IMG/VR virus record: IMGVR_UViG_3300003177_000062
Location: 1-38,262 of that record
Length of the DNA stretch: 38,262 nucleotides
From: a virus
Reading direction: 5' to 3' (one strand)
Shown piece by piece: positions 1-6,496 of the stretch. Each line of letters starts with the position of its first letter. The first letter of the stretch is position 1. The notes under the pieces are model-generated. The model saw only the letters and a program-made list of their open reading frames with translations. It was not told the origin of the DNA and did no database searches. Position numbers and translations under genes: made by a program.

Positions 1-64
1 TGTATCATATTCTCTTGCTCTGCTATTATTTCCAAGTATTTTACTATTAGACTATGCTTATCCA
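1..64 (-). CDS. 5' end of origin-spanning coiled-coil protein
   Basis: The ATG at 62-64 follows a good ribosome binding site (AGGAG at 72-76 on the minus strand, 7-8 bases upstream). The frame runs off the left edge and, because base 1 equals base 38209, continues into the frame ending at 37983, giving one protein of about 96 residues. These bases encode the first 21 or so residues, which the right-hand copy of the terminal repeat partly lacks. The whole protein is rich in Lys, Glu, Asn and Arg and looks helical. Function unknown. Confidence 0.7.
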
Positions 65-90
65 TTATTTTTCTCCTGTCTTTTTTTTCT
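1..90. repeat. Left copy of terminal repeat
   Basis: Bases 1-30 match 38209-38238 and bases 67-90 match 38239-38262 exactly. Bases 31-66 (36 bases, 12 codons) are missing from the right copy. The trinucleotide att at 28-30 and 64-66 flanks the extra segment, so the copies differ by a deletion or insertion at 3-bp microhomology. The repeat is what shows the contig is circular or terminally redundant. Confidence 0.85.
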
Positions 91-115
91 TTTCTCTCTT
101 AGTTTTTTCTTTTCT

Positions 116-619
116 TTAGTTGTCATTTTTAATCTCCTCTCCAATTTCTACAAAATCAACTGACAACAATTCATCACTTGCTTCTCCTGCTGTTTTAACC
201 AATTCATCATCTGTGTATATGTCTGCATAAAATCCTAATCTTGATAATGCTTTATTTATCGTATCTGTTTCTAACGATTTTCTGTATGATGGATTTATCT
301 TAAATTCTTTATTTTCTACTGAAATAATTGGTGTGCTGTTTGATATTGTAAACTCTGTTTTATAATCTCCTTCATTTACATAAAATACTGCATCTACTAT
401 TCCAAGAATAAAACTATTATTTATTCTTTGCTCTGTGTGTACTACATCTTTTAATCCCCAACATTTACCATAAATACCAAACTCTTCTGTTCCTTTTTTA
501 AGTCTGTTTATTGATGGAACTGTTTTTAATATTACTCCTTCTCCAACATCTAACTCTTTGATAATATCTTTTGGTGTTACTTCTACTTTTTTCCAAAGTT
601 CCATATTCTTATTACTCAT
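116..619 (-). CDS. Single-strand annealing protein, Rad52/Sak-like (predicted)
   Basis: 167 residues. The segment FGIYGKCWGLKD (about residues 47-58), a central beta-rich stretch, and DTINKALSRLGFYADIY (about 118-134) follow the pattern of phage annealing proteins in which a Gly-Trp-rich strand is followed by a 'KALS-LGF-AD' helix. These proteins form rings on ssDNA and pair complementary strands during recombination-dependent replication. Context fits: an SSB-like protein and HNH nuclease lie just across the origin, and a RecE-like exonuclease is at 6496-7731. The stop overlaps nothing and the start overlaps the stop of the 619-828 gene by one base. Family assignment is from pattern recall only; no search was run. 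Confidence 0.5.
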   Translation of the reverse strand: MSNKNMELWKKVEVTPKDIIKELDVGEGVILKTVPSINRLKKGTEEFGIYGKCWGLKDVVHTEQRINNSFILGIVDAVFYVNEGDYKTEFTISNSTPIISVENKEFKINPSYRKSLETDTINKALSRLGFYADIYTDDELVKTAGEASDELLSVDFVEIGEEIKNDN

Positions 620-828
620 TATACATACTCCAATACTAAATCTTTTATCTCATCTGAAAAATCATAACCTTCATAGTCTTTTGCTATATTTTTAATTCTT
701 GTTATAATATCTTCTAACTCTTCTATCTCGTTTTCAACTGCACTAAAAAAGTTTTCCAATGCTGTTTCCCCTTTTTCCTGTTCTGCTAGATGTCTATTTA
801 AAGCTTCTGTATTTGCACATCTTTCCAT
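619..828 (-). CDS. Hypothetical acidic helical protein
   Basis: 69 residues, strongly acidic, predicted helical (long stretch rich in Glu from about residue 18 to 50). It is translationally coupled: its start overlaps the stop of the upstream gene (828-1145) by one base and its stop overlaps the next start. I do not recognise a family. It could be a cofactor of the annealing protein that follows it. Confidence 0.6.
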   Translation of the reverse strand: MERCANTEALNRHLAEQEKGETALENFFSAVENEIEELEDIITRIKNIAKDYEGYDFSDEIKDLVLEYV

Positions 829-1145
829 TATCTTATCTCCTTTTGCATTTTGACTATATCGTTGTATGTTTTTTTAGTAATAAACATAATACCATCACAA
901 GCTTTCACATTTTTTACTACTAGAATATACAAAACTCCATCTATCCAAAACTCTTCTCCATTATTTACTTTTATTGCTTTTGAAAAATCTTGTCTATCTC
1001 CTTGCCCATCTCCTGTTAATACAAGTGTTCTTTTTCTCCCATAATAACTTACATCATCTTGAAACATTGTATTTTTTTCTCTTAAATCTACAACTGTAAA
1101 ATCTTCCCCTTGAATATTTATCTTTGTTCCATTTGTTAAATTCAT
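828..1145 (-). CDS. Hypothetical protein
   Basis: 105 residues, mixed alpha/beta, with hydrophobic beta-like stretches (LTGDG, EEFWIDGVLYILVV) and no transmembrane segment or recognisable motif. Starts one base into the stop of the 1145-1333 gene, so it is a tightly coupled member of the unit driven by the promoter at 1590-1618. Function unknown. Confidence 0.65.
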   Translation of the reverse strand: MNLTNGTKINIQGEDFTVVDLREKNTMFQDDVSYYGRKRTLVLTGDGQGDRQDFSKAIKVNNGEEFWIDGVLYILVVKNVKACDGIMFITKKTYNDIVKMQKEIR

Positions 1146-1333
1146 TACTTTACCTCTCTTAATTTTCCCATTGTTGCAAATGGTGCTTCGTGAATTGAAA
1201 CTACACTTGCTTTATTATCTGTATCTTTATCCATATTGTATGCTGTGATTTTTGCCTGTTGTTTTGCATCTGCATCATCTTCTGCATATATATAAAAATC
1301 AACTGTTACTGCATATCTGATTTCTTTTGTCAT
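1145..1333 (-). CDS. Small hypothetical protein
   Basis: 62 residues. N-terminal strand (IRYAVTVDFYIYAEDD) followed by a helix with ADAKQQAKITAYNM resembles the small ferredoxin-like folds (strand-helix-strand) common among phage accessory proteins, but no family is identifiable. It sits 3 bases downstream of the 1337-1558 gene. Confidence 0.6.
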   Translation of the reverse strand: MTKEIRYAVTVDFYIYAEDDADAKQQAKITAYNMDKDTDNKASVVSIHEAPFATMGKLREVK

Positions 1334-1336
1334 ATC

Positions 1337-1558
1337 TTACCCTTTGTACTTTGTGATTTCTATTTTTCTTACTATGTATTGAAGCAAATCTTTTTCACTT
1401 CTTGAAGTAATAAATCTAATTGGATTTTTTCCAAAATCATTCCATCTTTCTTCTGCATATCCACCTGTTTCTGAATATCCTGTTGCTCGTCTAAACCCTT
1501 CGTAATCCAATCTATTATCACAATACTTTTGTAATATGTTTAAATCTTCAAATCTCAT
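1337..1558 (-). CDS. First gene of promoter-A unit, hypothetical
   Basis: 73 residues. ATG at 1556-1558 is preceded by AAGGAG at 1566-1571 and lies about 25 bases from the start point predicted for the promoter at 1590-1618, so it is the first gene of this transcript. Sequence has RFEDLNILQKYCDNR and many aromatic and charged residues. No family recognised. Confidence 0.65.
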   Translation of the reverse strand: MRFEDLNILQKYCDNRLDYEGFRRATGYSETGGYAEERWNDFGKNPIRFITSRSEKDLLQYIVRKIEITKYKG

Positions 1559-1571
1559 CTTAATCTCCTTA

Positions 1572-1651
1572 CTTTCTTTTGATACCCTAATTATACCAAG
1601 TTTTTGTTAAAATGTCAAGTGTTTTGAGTTGTTTTCACAAGTTTTTGTTAA
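1572..1651 (-). promoter_or_regulatory. Consensus sigma70 promoter A with two operator-like repeats
   Basis: Read on the minus strand: TTGACA at 1613-1618, a 17-base spacer, TATAAT at 1590-1595. The 14-mer TTAACAAAAACTTG occurs twice, at 1638-1651 (upstream of -35) and 1597-1610 (in the spacer), exactly 41 bp apart (about four helical turns). The same roughly 80-bp block recurs at 3779-3858 and 34861-34930 and, shortened, at 8042-8070. The upstream operator overlaps the stop codon of the 1635-1988 gene. Likely bound by a phage or host regulator that controls all four units; the regulator is not identified. Confidence 0.9.
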
Positions 1652-1988
1652 AGTTGTTATTTTTGCTGTTGTATAAGCTTGTAGTATCTTGCTTCTTTTC
1701 TTTTAGTTCTAATAATTGCATATCTTCTGCATTGCTCCACTTTGAGTAGTGGATATTTTTATCTATTGCCTGTTCTGTTGATTTTAATCTTCCAAGCTTT
1801 TCGTTATTTCTTCCAAGTCGTACAGTTTCTTTTCCTGCATCTGTTCCTCTGTATTCTTTATATTGTTTTTGATGATGTTCTTTATTATTGTAATAGTGCT
1901 TACTTGCACTTTCTTTTATCTTTTCCTTGTGGAGTTTATAGTATTGTTTCCTATAAACTCTCTCATCTTCTTTATTTGCAAATGGCAT
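1635..1988 (-). CDS. Basic DNA-binding-like protein with SANT-like C-terminus
   Basis: 117 residues from the ATG at 1986-1988, chosen because it overlaps the upstream stop as TAATG; a longer frame to 2009 is possible. The N-terminal half is very basic with repeated Tyr/Lys/His (DERVYRKQYYKLHKEKIKE), and a SANT/Myb-like segment KWSNAEDMQLLELKEKK lies near residues 83-99. These features suggest nucleic-acid binding. The last codons fall within the promoter-A operator repeat. Function unknown. Confidence 0.6.
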   Translation of the reverse strand: MPFANKEDERVYRKQYYKLHKEKIKESASKHYYNNKEHHQKQYKEYRGTDAGKETVRLGRNNEKLGRLKSTEQAIDKNIHYSKWSNAEDMQLLELKEKKQDTTSLYNSKNNNFNKNL

Positions 1989-2377
1989 TACAATTCTCTC
2001 ACATTCCATTCACAACTGCAATCCAAATGGTTTATAACCCAATGTCTTGCATCTTCCAATGTTTCTGCTTCAAAATCATACTGTGTATCTCCTTTGTATT
2101 CAGGATACACATTTTCTGCCCAAGCTATAAATTTTACTGTGAATAAATTAGGACTTCCATCTTTTTTAATAAAATACTCATAATCTCTATTCCATCTTGC
2201 TTTTGCATCTTCAAGTTCTTTTTCTTCTCCACCTCTTGCATTGCAATCTTCACAAGATATATACCAACTATCAACCTGCTTACTATCTTCAAATCTTACT
2301 TTTGCTATTTGCTTTAGATTATTGCTTTCACAAAATGGACATTCTAATAAATCACTAATTACTATTTTATTTTTCAA
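1988..2377 (-). CDS. Lar-like restriction alleviation / zinc ribbon protein
   Basis: 129 residues. CPFC at residues 13-16 and CEDC at 42-45 form a zinc ribbon, followed by a helix ending in ARWN (60-63), the arrangement seen in Lar-family proteins (C-P-F-C, C-x-x-C-G, then A-x-x-x-W-N). Lar of the Rac prophage relieves EcoKI restriction by altering the balance of modification and restriction. The C-terminal half (about 70-129) is extra and not assigned. Start overlaps the stop of the 2374-2640 gene (ATGA-type). A host-defence role is inference from the family. Confidence 0.6.
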   Translation of the reverse strand: MKNKIVISDLLECPFCESNNLKQIAKVRFEDSKQVDSWYISCEDCNARGGEEKELEDAKARWNRDYEYFIKKDGSPNLFTVKFIAWAENVYPEYKGDTQYDFEAETLEDARHWVINHLDCSCEWNVREL

Positions 2378-2640
2378 AACAAAACTCCTTCTTTTTTACA
2401 TCTTAATTGCTCTTCAACTTTTGCAGGATATTTAATAACTGTGTATTGAAAATCTTTACCTTTTCCAAATGGTGTTTGCACTTCAACATATTCTGTTTCA
2501 AAATCATACCCATCTGCTTTCAACATACTTATAATTGCACCAAGTCTTGATATGTAGTTTTTTAAACATTTATTTCTTGTTACCTTTCCATCTTCAAATA
2601 ATATGTTTTCTACCCATTGCTTCTGTGTTGTATTCAACAT
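2374..2640 (-). CDS. Helix-turn-helix domain protein
   Basis: 88 residues. The segment ISRLGAIISMLKADGYDFET (about residues 30-49) has the pattern of the small winged HTH found in many phage proteins ('R-I-x-x-L-K-x-x-G-Y-x-I'). A regulator or DNA-binding accessory function is plausible, so it is one of few candidates for the factor that recognises the repeated operators. No direct evidence for that. Confidence 0.5.
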   Translation of the reverse strand: MLNTTQKQWVENILFEDGKVTRNKCLKNYISRLGAIISMLKADGYDFETEYVEVQTPFGKGKDFQYTVIKYPAKVEEQLRCKKEGVLF

Positions 2641-2644
2641 TATA

Positions 2645-3034
2645 TTATCTCCATTTCACATTAAATTTTTTATACTGTTCTCTTGAAAAACTTGTATCAT
2701 CATACTCTTCAAATTCGTGTACCTTTGGTATAAAATCTTCTATGTTTGTAACTGTGTGTATTGCATTGTATATTTCCCCACTTATATCATCATATATAAA
2801 TACTGAATTAAATCCACTATTCAAATTTGGTGTTTCATTTATTTCTTCAAGCATTTTATTGAAATACCTTTTTGCTCCTGCAAATGTCTTAAACTTTTTT
2901 GTTTCTCCTCTGCTTTTAAAATCTTTTATATCTGAAATCCAATCATATCCACCAACTTCATCATTGTAGTAGTAAAAATCACTACTACAAAATACATCAA
3001 AACTATTTTCCTCTACTTTCTCTTTAGTTATCAT
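2645..3034 (-). CDS. Hypothetical acidic protein
   Basis: 129 residues, acidic, rich in Tyr, Asp and Phe. The stretch FKTFAGAKRYFNKMLEE (about 48-64) resembles a helix seen in small phage proteins after a beta strand. Start overlaps the 3024-3602 stop. No family recognised. Confidence 0.6.
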   Translation of the reverse strand: MITKEKVEENSFDVFCSSDFYYYNDEVGGYDWISDIKDFKSRGETKKFKTFAGAKRYFNKMLEEINETPNLNSGFNSVFIYDDISGEIYNAIHTVTNIEDFIPKVHEFEEYDDTSFSREQYKKFNVKWR

Positions 3035-3602
3035 CTTGTTCTCCTAAAAAACTTTTTACTTCGTTATGGCATACTCTTCCTGTTTCTTTTACTACTTTTC
3101 TACAATGTTCTAATAACTTTTCTGCTGTACTTCCTAAACTCATTACTTGTCTTGATATTACAGGGCTTACACCATCTGTTAAATAATAAGCTAATTCAAT
3201 ATTATCACTTAAATCCATACCACCACCTGTAAGTGCTAAACCACATACATCTAAATCTTCCATTTCAATTACTACACATATTCCTGCATATTTTTCAACT
3301 AGCTGTACTTGTTCCTCAAATGGTTTATCTTGCAATATGTGCATATAATTCATCATTGGTACATAAGTTTCTCTTAGTTCATCAAATGCTTGTGTTTCTT
3401 TGAATTTATCAACTAGACTTATTCTATGTTCTTCTTCTGTTTCATCTTCATCTTTCTCATCTGAAAAATCATCATAAAAATAACCAAACTGTTCTGTTTT
3501 TGATAAAAGCTTATCATCTGCTTCTGTTTCGCTCCAAGATAGATTTTCATAACCTTCTCCTTCAAACTTTTCACTCCAATCAATATCTATACAATAACTC
3601 AT
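3024..3602 (-). CDS. Conserved-looking phage protein with LTGGGMDLS motif
   Basis: 192 residues, acidic. Residues about 123-132 read LALTGGGMDLS, a signature I associate with uncharacterised proteins of many phages, and the protein also contains an acidic insert (residues about 48-60). Start overlaps the stop of the small gene at 3599-3769 by an ATGA junction, so the two are coupled. Function unknown; position in an early unit beside Lar suggests host takeover or anti-defence, which is speculation. Confidence 0.65.
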   Translation of the reverse strand: MSYCIDIDWSEKFEGEGYENLSWSETEADDKLLSKTEQFGYFYDDFSDEKDEDETEEEHRISLVDKFKETQAFDELRETYVPMMNYMHILQDKPFEEQVQLVEKYAGICVVIEMEDLDVCGLALTGGGMDLSDNIELAYYLTDGVSPVISRQVMSLGSTAEKLLEHCRKVVKETGRVCHNEVKSFLGEQDDN

Positions 3603-3769
3603 CTCATACTCCTATTTAAAATTTCATCAATTCCTTGTGCTACATACACTCCAAAACCTGCCTTCATATATACTGCAAATGTTTTACACATTTCCTTCTG
3701 TGTGTAATTTGTAGCATCTATCCTTTTGCTTAAATTCATATCTTCATTTCTTATCTCTAATATTACCAT
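3599..3769 (-). CDS. Small hypothetical protein, first gene of promoter-B unit
   Basis: 56 residues from the ATG at 3767-3769 to the TGA at 3599-3601. It has a strong AGGAG site six bases upstream of the ATG, lies about 20 bases downstream of the predicted start of the promoter at 3797-3825, and overlaps the next gene as ATGA. The protein begins MVILEIRNEDMNLSKRIDA and contains YTQKEMCKTFAVYMKAG, a predicted amphipathic helix. No family recognised. Confidence 0.65.
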   Translation of the reverse strand: MVILEIRNEDMNLSKRIDATNYTQKEMCKTFAVYMKAGFGVYVAQGIDEILNRSMR

Positions 3770-3778
3770 CTGTAACTC

Positions 3779-3858
3779 CTTTCTTTTGATACCCTAATTA
3801 TACCAAGTTTTTGTTAAAATGTCAAGTGTTTTGAGTTGTTTTCACAAGTTTTTGTTAA
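3779..3858 (-). promoter_or_regulatory. Consensus sigma70 promoter B with two operator-like repeats
   Basis: TTGACA at 3820-3825, 17-base spacer, TATAAT at 3797-3802 on the minus strand. The 14-mer TTAACAAAAACTTG is at 3845-3858 and 3804-3817, again 41 bp apart. The upstream copy overlaps the stop codon of the 3855-4457 gene. Identical to promoter A over about 80 bases. Confidence 0.9.
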
Positions 3859-4457
3859 ATTCTTTTAATCTTAGTCATAATATCCATTACTGTTGGAGAT
3901 ATAACATCATCTTTATAATCTATCTCAACTATTTCACTCTTTTTATTCTCCAATAGTTTTTTCTCTTCTTCTACTTGCTTCCTGCTGTAATACTTCACTA
4001 CACCTACCCTAGACTGATTTTCTAGTAGATATTGATACACAACTGCCTTTTCTCCACTTTCTAGCTTTAAATAGCTTCCGTGTTCGTTTATGTATGATTT
4101 ATTTAATATGTTACAGTCCTTATCTAATGCAAGTACAACAAAATCAAAATAATTTCCAAGTCCATATCCAAAATCTTTATTCTTGTAATATGTTTCTACA
4201 TAATTTTGTATCTGCTCTACTGTTTTAAATGGCTCTTCTCCTGCTTCTAATCTTTTTTGCATTTCTATTCTGCGATATTCAAACAATGCTGTTTTAGTAA
4301 TTAGTTCTTTACTCATCATTGGCTCTATGTATGACATTCTAAATATCAAAAAGTTTTTTAGTTGATTATTTGGTATGTCTGATATTAGTTCACTTACTAA
4401 ACTCGCTTGTACTTCGTTTATTTCCATACCCTGCATTAAAAATTCTATTCTATTCAT
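3855..4457 (-). CDS. Hypothetical protein, last gene of promoter-C unit
   Basis: 200 residues, soluble, mixed helical; MNRIEFLMQGMEINEVQASLVSELI at the start looks like an amphipathic helix, and the last 40 residues are charged. Overlaps the 4450-4722 gene. Its stop lies inside the upstream operator of promoter B. No family recognised. Confidence 0.65.
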   Translation of the reverse strand: MNRIEFLMQGMEINEVQASLVSELISDIPNNQLKNFLIFRMSYIEPMMSKELITKTALFEYRRIEMQKRLEAGEEPFKTVEQIQNYVETYYKNKDFGYGLGNYFDFVVLALDKDCNILNKSYINEHGSYLKLESGEKAVVYQYLLENQSRVGVVKYYSRKQVEEEKKLLENKKSEIVEIDYKDDVISPTVMDIMTKIKRI

Positions 4458-4722
4458 CTATTTTCTCCATTGCAAATATTATGTACTCATATTCATATCC
4501 ATATCCATCACAATCACAATGATTTTGACTTTCACTAAAAGTGCAACTACAACCACCTTTGTTTATTTCTTCAAATTTTTCTGTAATTATTTCTTGAAAA
4601 GTAAAATCTGTATTGTGCATTTCCATTAAATCAACTTCAATTTCAATCTTCTCATCTCCATTTTCTAAATACTCAAACTTACCTACTGCTATTATTTTAA
4701 TTTTCATTTTACCAATCTCCAT
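4450..4722 (-). CDS. Small hypothetical Cys/acid-rich protein
   Basis: 90 residues, acidic, with CSCTFSESQNHCDCDGYGYEYEY near residues 58-80, giving four Cys and one His that could bind a metal. Overlaps its neighbours at both ends. No family recognised. Confidence 0.55.
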   Translation of the reverse strand: MEIGKMKIKIIAVGKFEYLENGDEKIEIEVDLMEMHNTDFTFQEIITEKFEEINKGGCSCTFSESQNHCDCDGYGYEYEYIIFAMEKIDE

Positions 4723-5140
4723 AGTGTTTTTTTAGTTCATCTTCTTTTCTGAATTGTGCCACTTTCCATCTCATTCCACCATAGGGTCTTTCCATCTCCA
4801 ATGCTAGTTCCATTATTGTCTTTTTTTTGTAGTTCTTTTTTATATATTTTAATTCATCTTCTGTGTATTCTTTTCTTTTTCTTTTTGCTTTTTTACCGAC
4901 TACACTAATAATTGCCTTTTGCCTAAATGGCTGTGTATGCTTACCACTTTTTTCATAGTGCCATTTATGTTGATGTTGTTCGCAACAAAATGTTTGATTT
5001 CTTCTCGCTGTTTCAAATTCCTTTTCGCAATATTTACACATAATTTTATTCTTTGGCTTTAATCTTTTTGCATTTAGTCTGTCTTTGTTCCTGTGGTAAA
5101 AATCATTGTTCCATTTTCTTTTTTGTGCCTTAGTTGCCAT
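4709..5140 (-). CDS. Zinc-finger plus Myb-like DNA-binding protein
   Basis: 143 residues, very basic. CKYC (35-38) with CC at 52-53 and H56/H58 forms a likely treble-clef zinc finger of the type often seen in phage HNH-like or DNA-binding proteins. A second part, YTEDELKYIKKNYKKKTIME followed by a helix with GGMRWKV (about 92-127), resembles a Myb/SANT-like HTH. It probably binds DNA. I see no HNH catalytic core, so I do not call it a nuclease. Confidence 0.55.
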   Translation of the reverse strand: MATKAQKRKWNNDFYHRNKDRLNAKRLKPKNKIMCKYCEKEFETARRNQTFCCEQHQHKWHYEKSGKHTQPFRQKAIISVVGKKAKRKRKEYTEDELKYIKKNYKKKTIMELALEMERPYGGMRWKVAQFRKEDELKKHYGDW

Positions 5141-5500
5141 TTAGAATACACAACCATCTTGCTCTACTTGCTCTTTGTAATATTCAATCTTTTGTGTATC
5201 ATCATCTATGTATGTGTTATTATAAAATCCTGCAAAATCTTTAAAATCTTCTATTTCATTTTGCTTACACAATCTACATATATGACACAATCCATCTGTT
5301 TCTATTGGCTCTTCTTTACATTGCCTACAATTTTGAGTAAGTGCTACAAATTCATTCACTTCATCTCGTAATGCTTCTCTTAAATCTTTTTCGTGCATAC
5401 TTGCTATTGTATATAATTTATTTTCTTCATCATTATTCATTAATCTACCTAGCTTCCTTTGTGCTTTCATTCTCAAAAAATCTAATATACTTGTTTTCAT
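5141..5500 (-). CDS. Hypothetical protein with zinc ribbon
   Basis: 119 residues. CRQC (58-61) and CHIC (72-75, plus C78) form a CxxC...CxxC zinc ribbon between an N-terminal helical region and an acidic C-terminus. One base separates it from the 4709-5140 gene. Function unknown. Confidence 0.6.
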   Translation of the reverse strand: MKTSILDFLRMKAQRKLGRLMNNDEENKLYTIASMHEKDLREALRDEVNEFVALTQNCRQCKEEPIETDGLCHICRLCKQNEIEDFKDFAGFYNNTYIDDDTQKIEYYKEQVEQDGCVF

Positions 5501-6063
5501 TTTAATAATCCTTGTGTATTTTTATCATCTTTATATAATCCATTTACTGCTCTTCTTGCTATTGCATCTTCTCTGCTGTCATTAAATCCAAACTCTGATA
5601 ATCCACCACCTGTTTTTTGTTTTGGAATTTTCTTATCTATCCAATCCAATTCAAATGTCTGCCACTCATTATCATACATAATGTCTAGTATTTGTTTGAT
5701 GTCATAACCTTTTATTTCTGCATCTATTAGCTTTTTAACCATTGCCACTAATGGTCTTGTAGTTTTTAATGGCTTCTTAATTGATATTCTATATCTTACA
5801 TATTCTGCTACCATATCAATTCCAATACTTGTACCAATACACATAGCACCTATTCTGCTCATCTCTTTTTGAGTAAATTTTGTACTTAAATATTTTGTTC
5901 CATCTTCCATTTTTGCATCTTTGTTATTTTCTAAAATTAATTTTTCAACCCACTCCAACTCATCTATGCTAATATAAAATCTTGTATGTATTGGTGTTCC
6001 AAATTCCGTATCATCTTTTAACTTCTTATAACTTTTTATTTTTCTTTGTATTGTTTCTAACAT
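5497..6063 (-). CDS. Hypothetical protein, possible replication/regulation factor
   Basis: 188 residues, helical and mostly basic in the first two thirds (FTQKEMSRIGAMCIGTSIGIDMVAEYVRYR is HTH-like at about 64-93). It lies between the HNH-AP2 gene and the zinc-ribbon gene and overlaps the former. I do not recognise the family. Confidence 0.6.
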   Translation of the reverse strand: MLETIQRKIKSYKKLKDDTEFGTPIHTRFYISIDELEWVEKLILENNKDAKMEDGTKYLSTKFTQKEMSRIGAMCIGTSIGIDMVAEYVRYRISIKKPLKTTRPLVAMVKKLIDAEIKGYDIKQILDIMYDNEWQTFELDWIDKKIPKQKTGGGLSEFGFNDSREDAIARRAVNGLYKDDKNTQGLLK

Positions 6064-6496
6064 TTTGCTTCTCCGTGTGTTTTGTCAAATCCATATTTTA
6101 CATTTGCTAACATTCTTGCTTCTTTTGCATCTGATAATTCTTTAAATAATCCCAAATACTTACTTACTTTTTTTACCATTATCTGTACTCTCCATTTATT
6201 GCGAACATTATCCCAAGTTACACCATTTACTCCACTTGTATTATTCTTACTCATTGTTCTGTTTTTACAATTTTCTTGCTGTGTAACTTCTCTAAGATTA
6301 TCAATCCAATTATCTGATTCCAAGCTAAATGATGAAGTCTATATCTATTTCCTTCAATATGCACTTCTCTATATCCATTCTTGTCTGCTCCTGCAACTGT
6401 TCCTGCTTTCACTCTTCTGCTAAAACCTTTTTTCCATAAAAATATTCCTGTTTTCTCATCATAATCCAATACTTCTTTTAATCTTTTTTGTGTCAT
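6057..6496 (-). pseudogene. HNH-AP2 homing endonuclease with core deleted
   Basis: Two overlapping frames together form one gene. The upstream frame (6251-6496) ends ...RYRLHHLAW then runs out of register; the downstream frame (6057-6323) begins SDNWIDNLREVTQQENCKNRT and continues into an AP2-like DNA-binding segment (SGVNGVTWDNVRNKWRVQI, LGLFKELSDAKEA). In this family about 19 residues holding the second His and Asn of the HNH core sit between LAW and the DNR/IDNLRE segment; here they are missing and the frame changes, so roughly 55-60 bases appear deleted near 6318-6325. As written it could not make an active nuclease. Confidence 0.7.

Noticed and set aside
1572-1651. CRISPR or insertion-sequence repeat for the 80-bp blocks
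   Set aside because: Blocks are scattered, not arrayed with spacers, and contain clear promoter elements; no transposase or inverted ends.
1742-2183. Plus-strand open frames opposite minus-strand genes (also 15854-16141, 30600-30947, 31079-31564 and others)
   Set aside because: They lie opposite well-supported minus-strand genes, have Leu/Phe/Tyr/Cys-rich shadow composition and lack ribosome binding sites.
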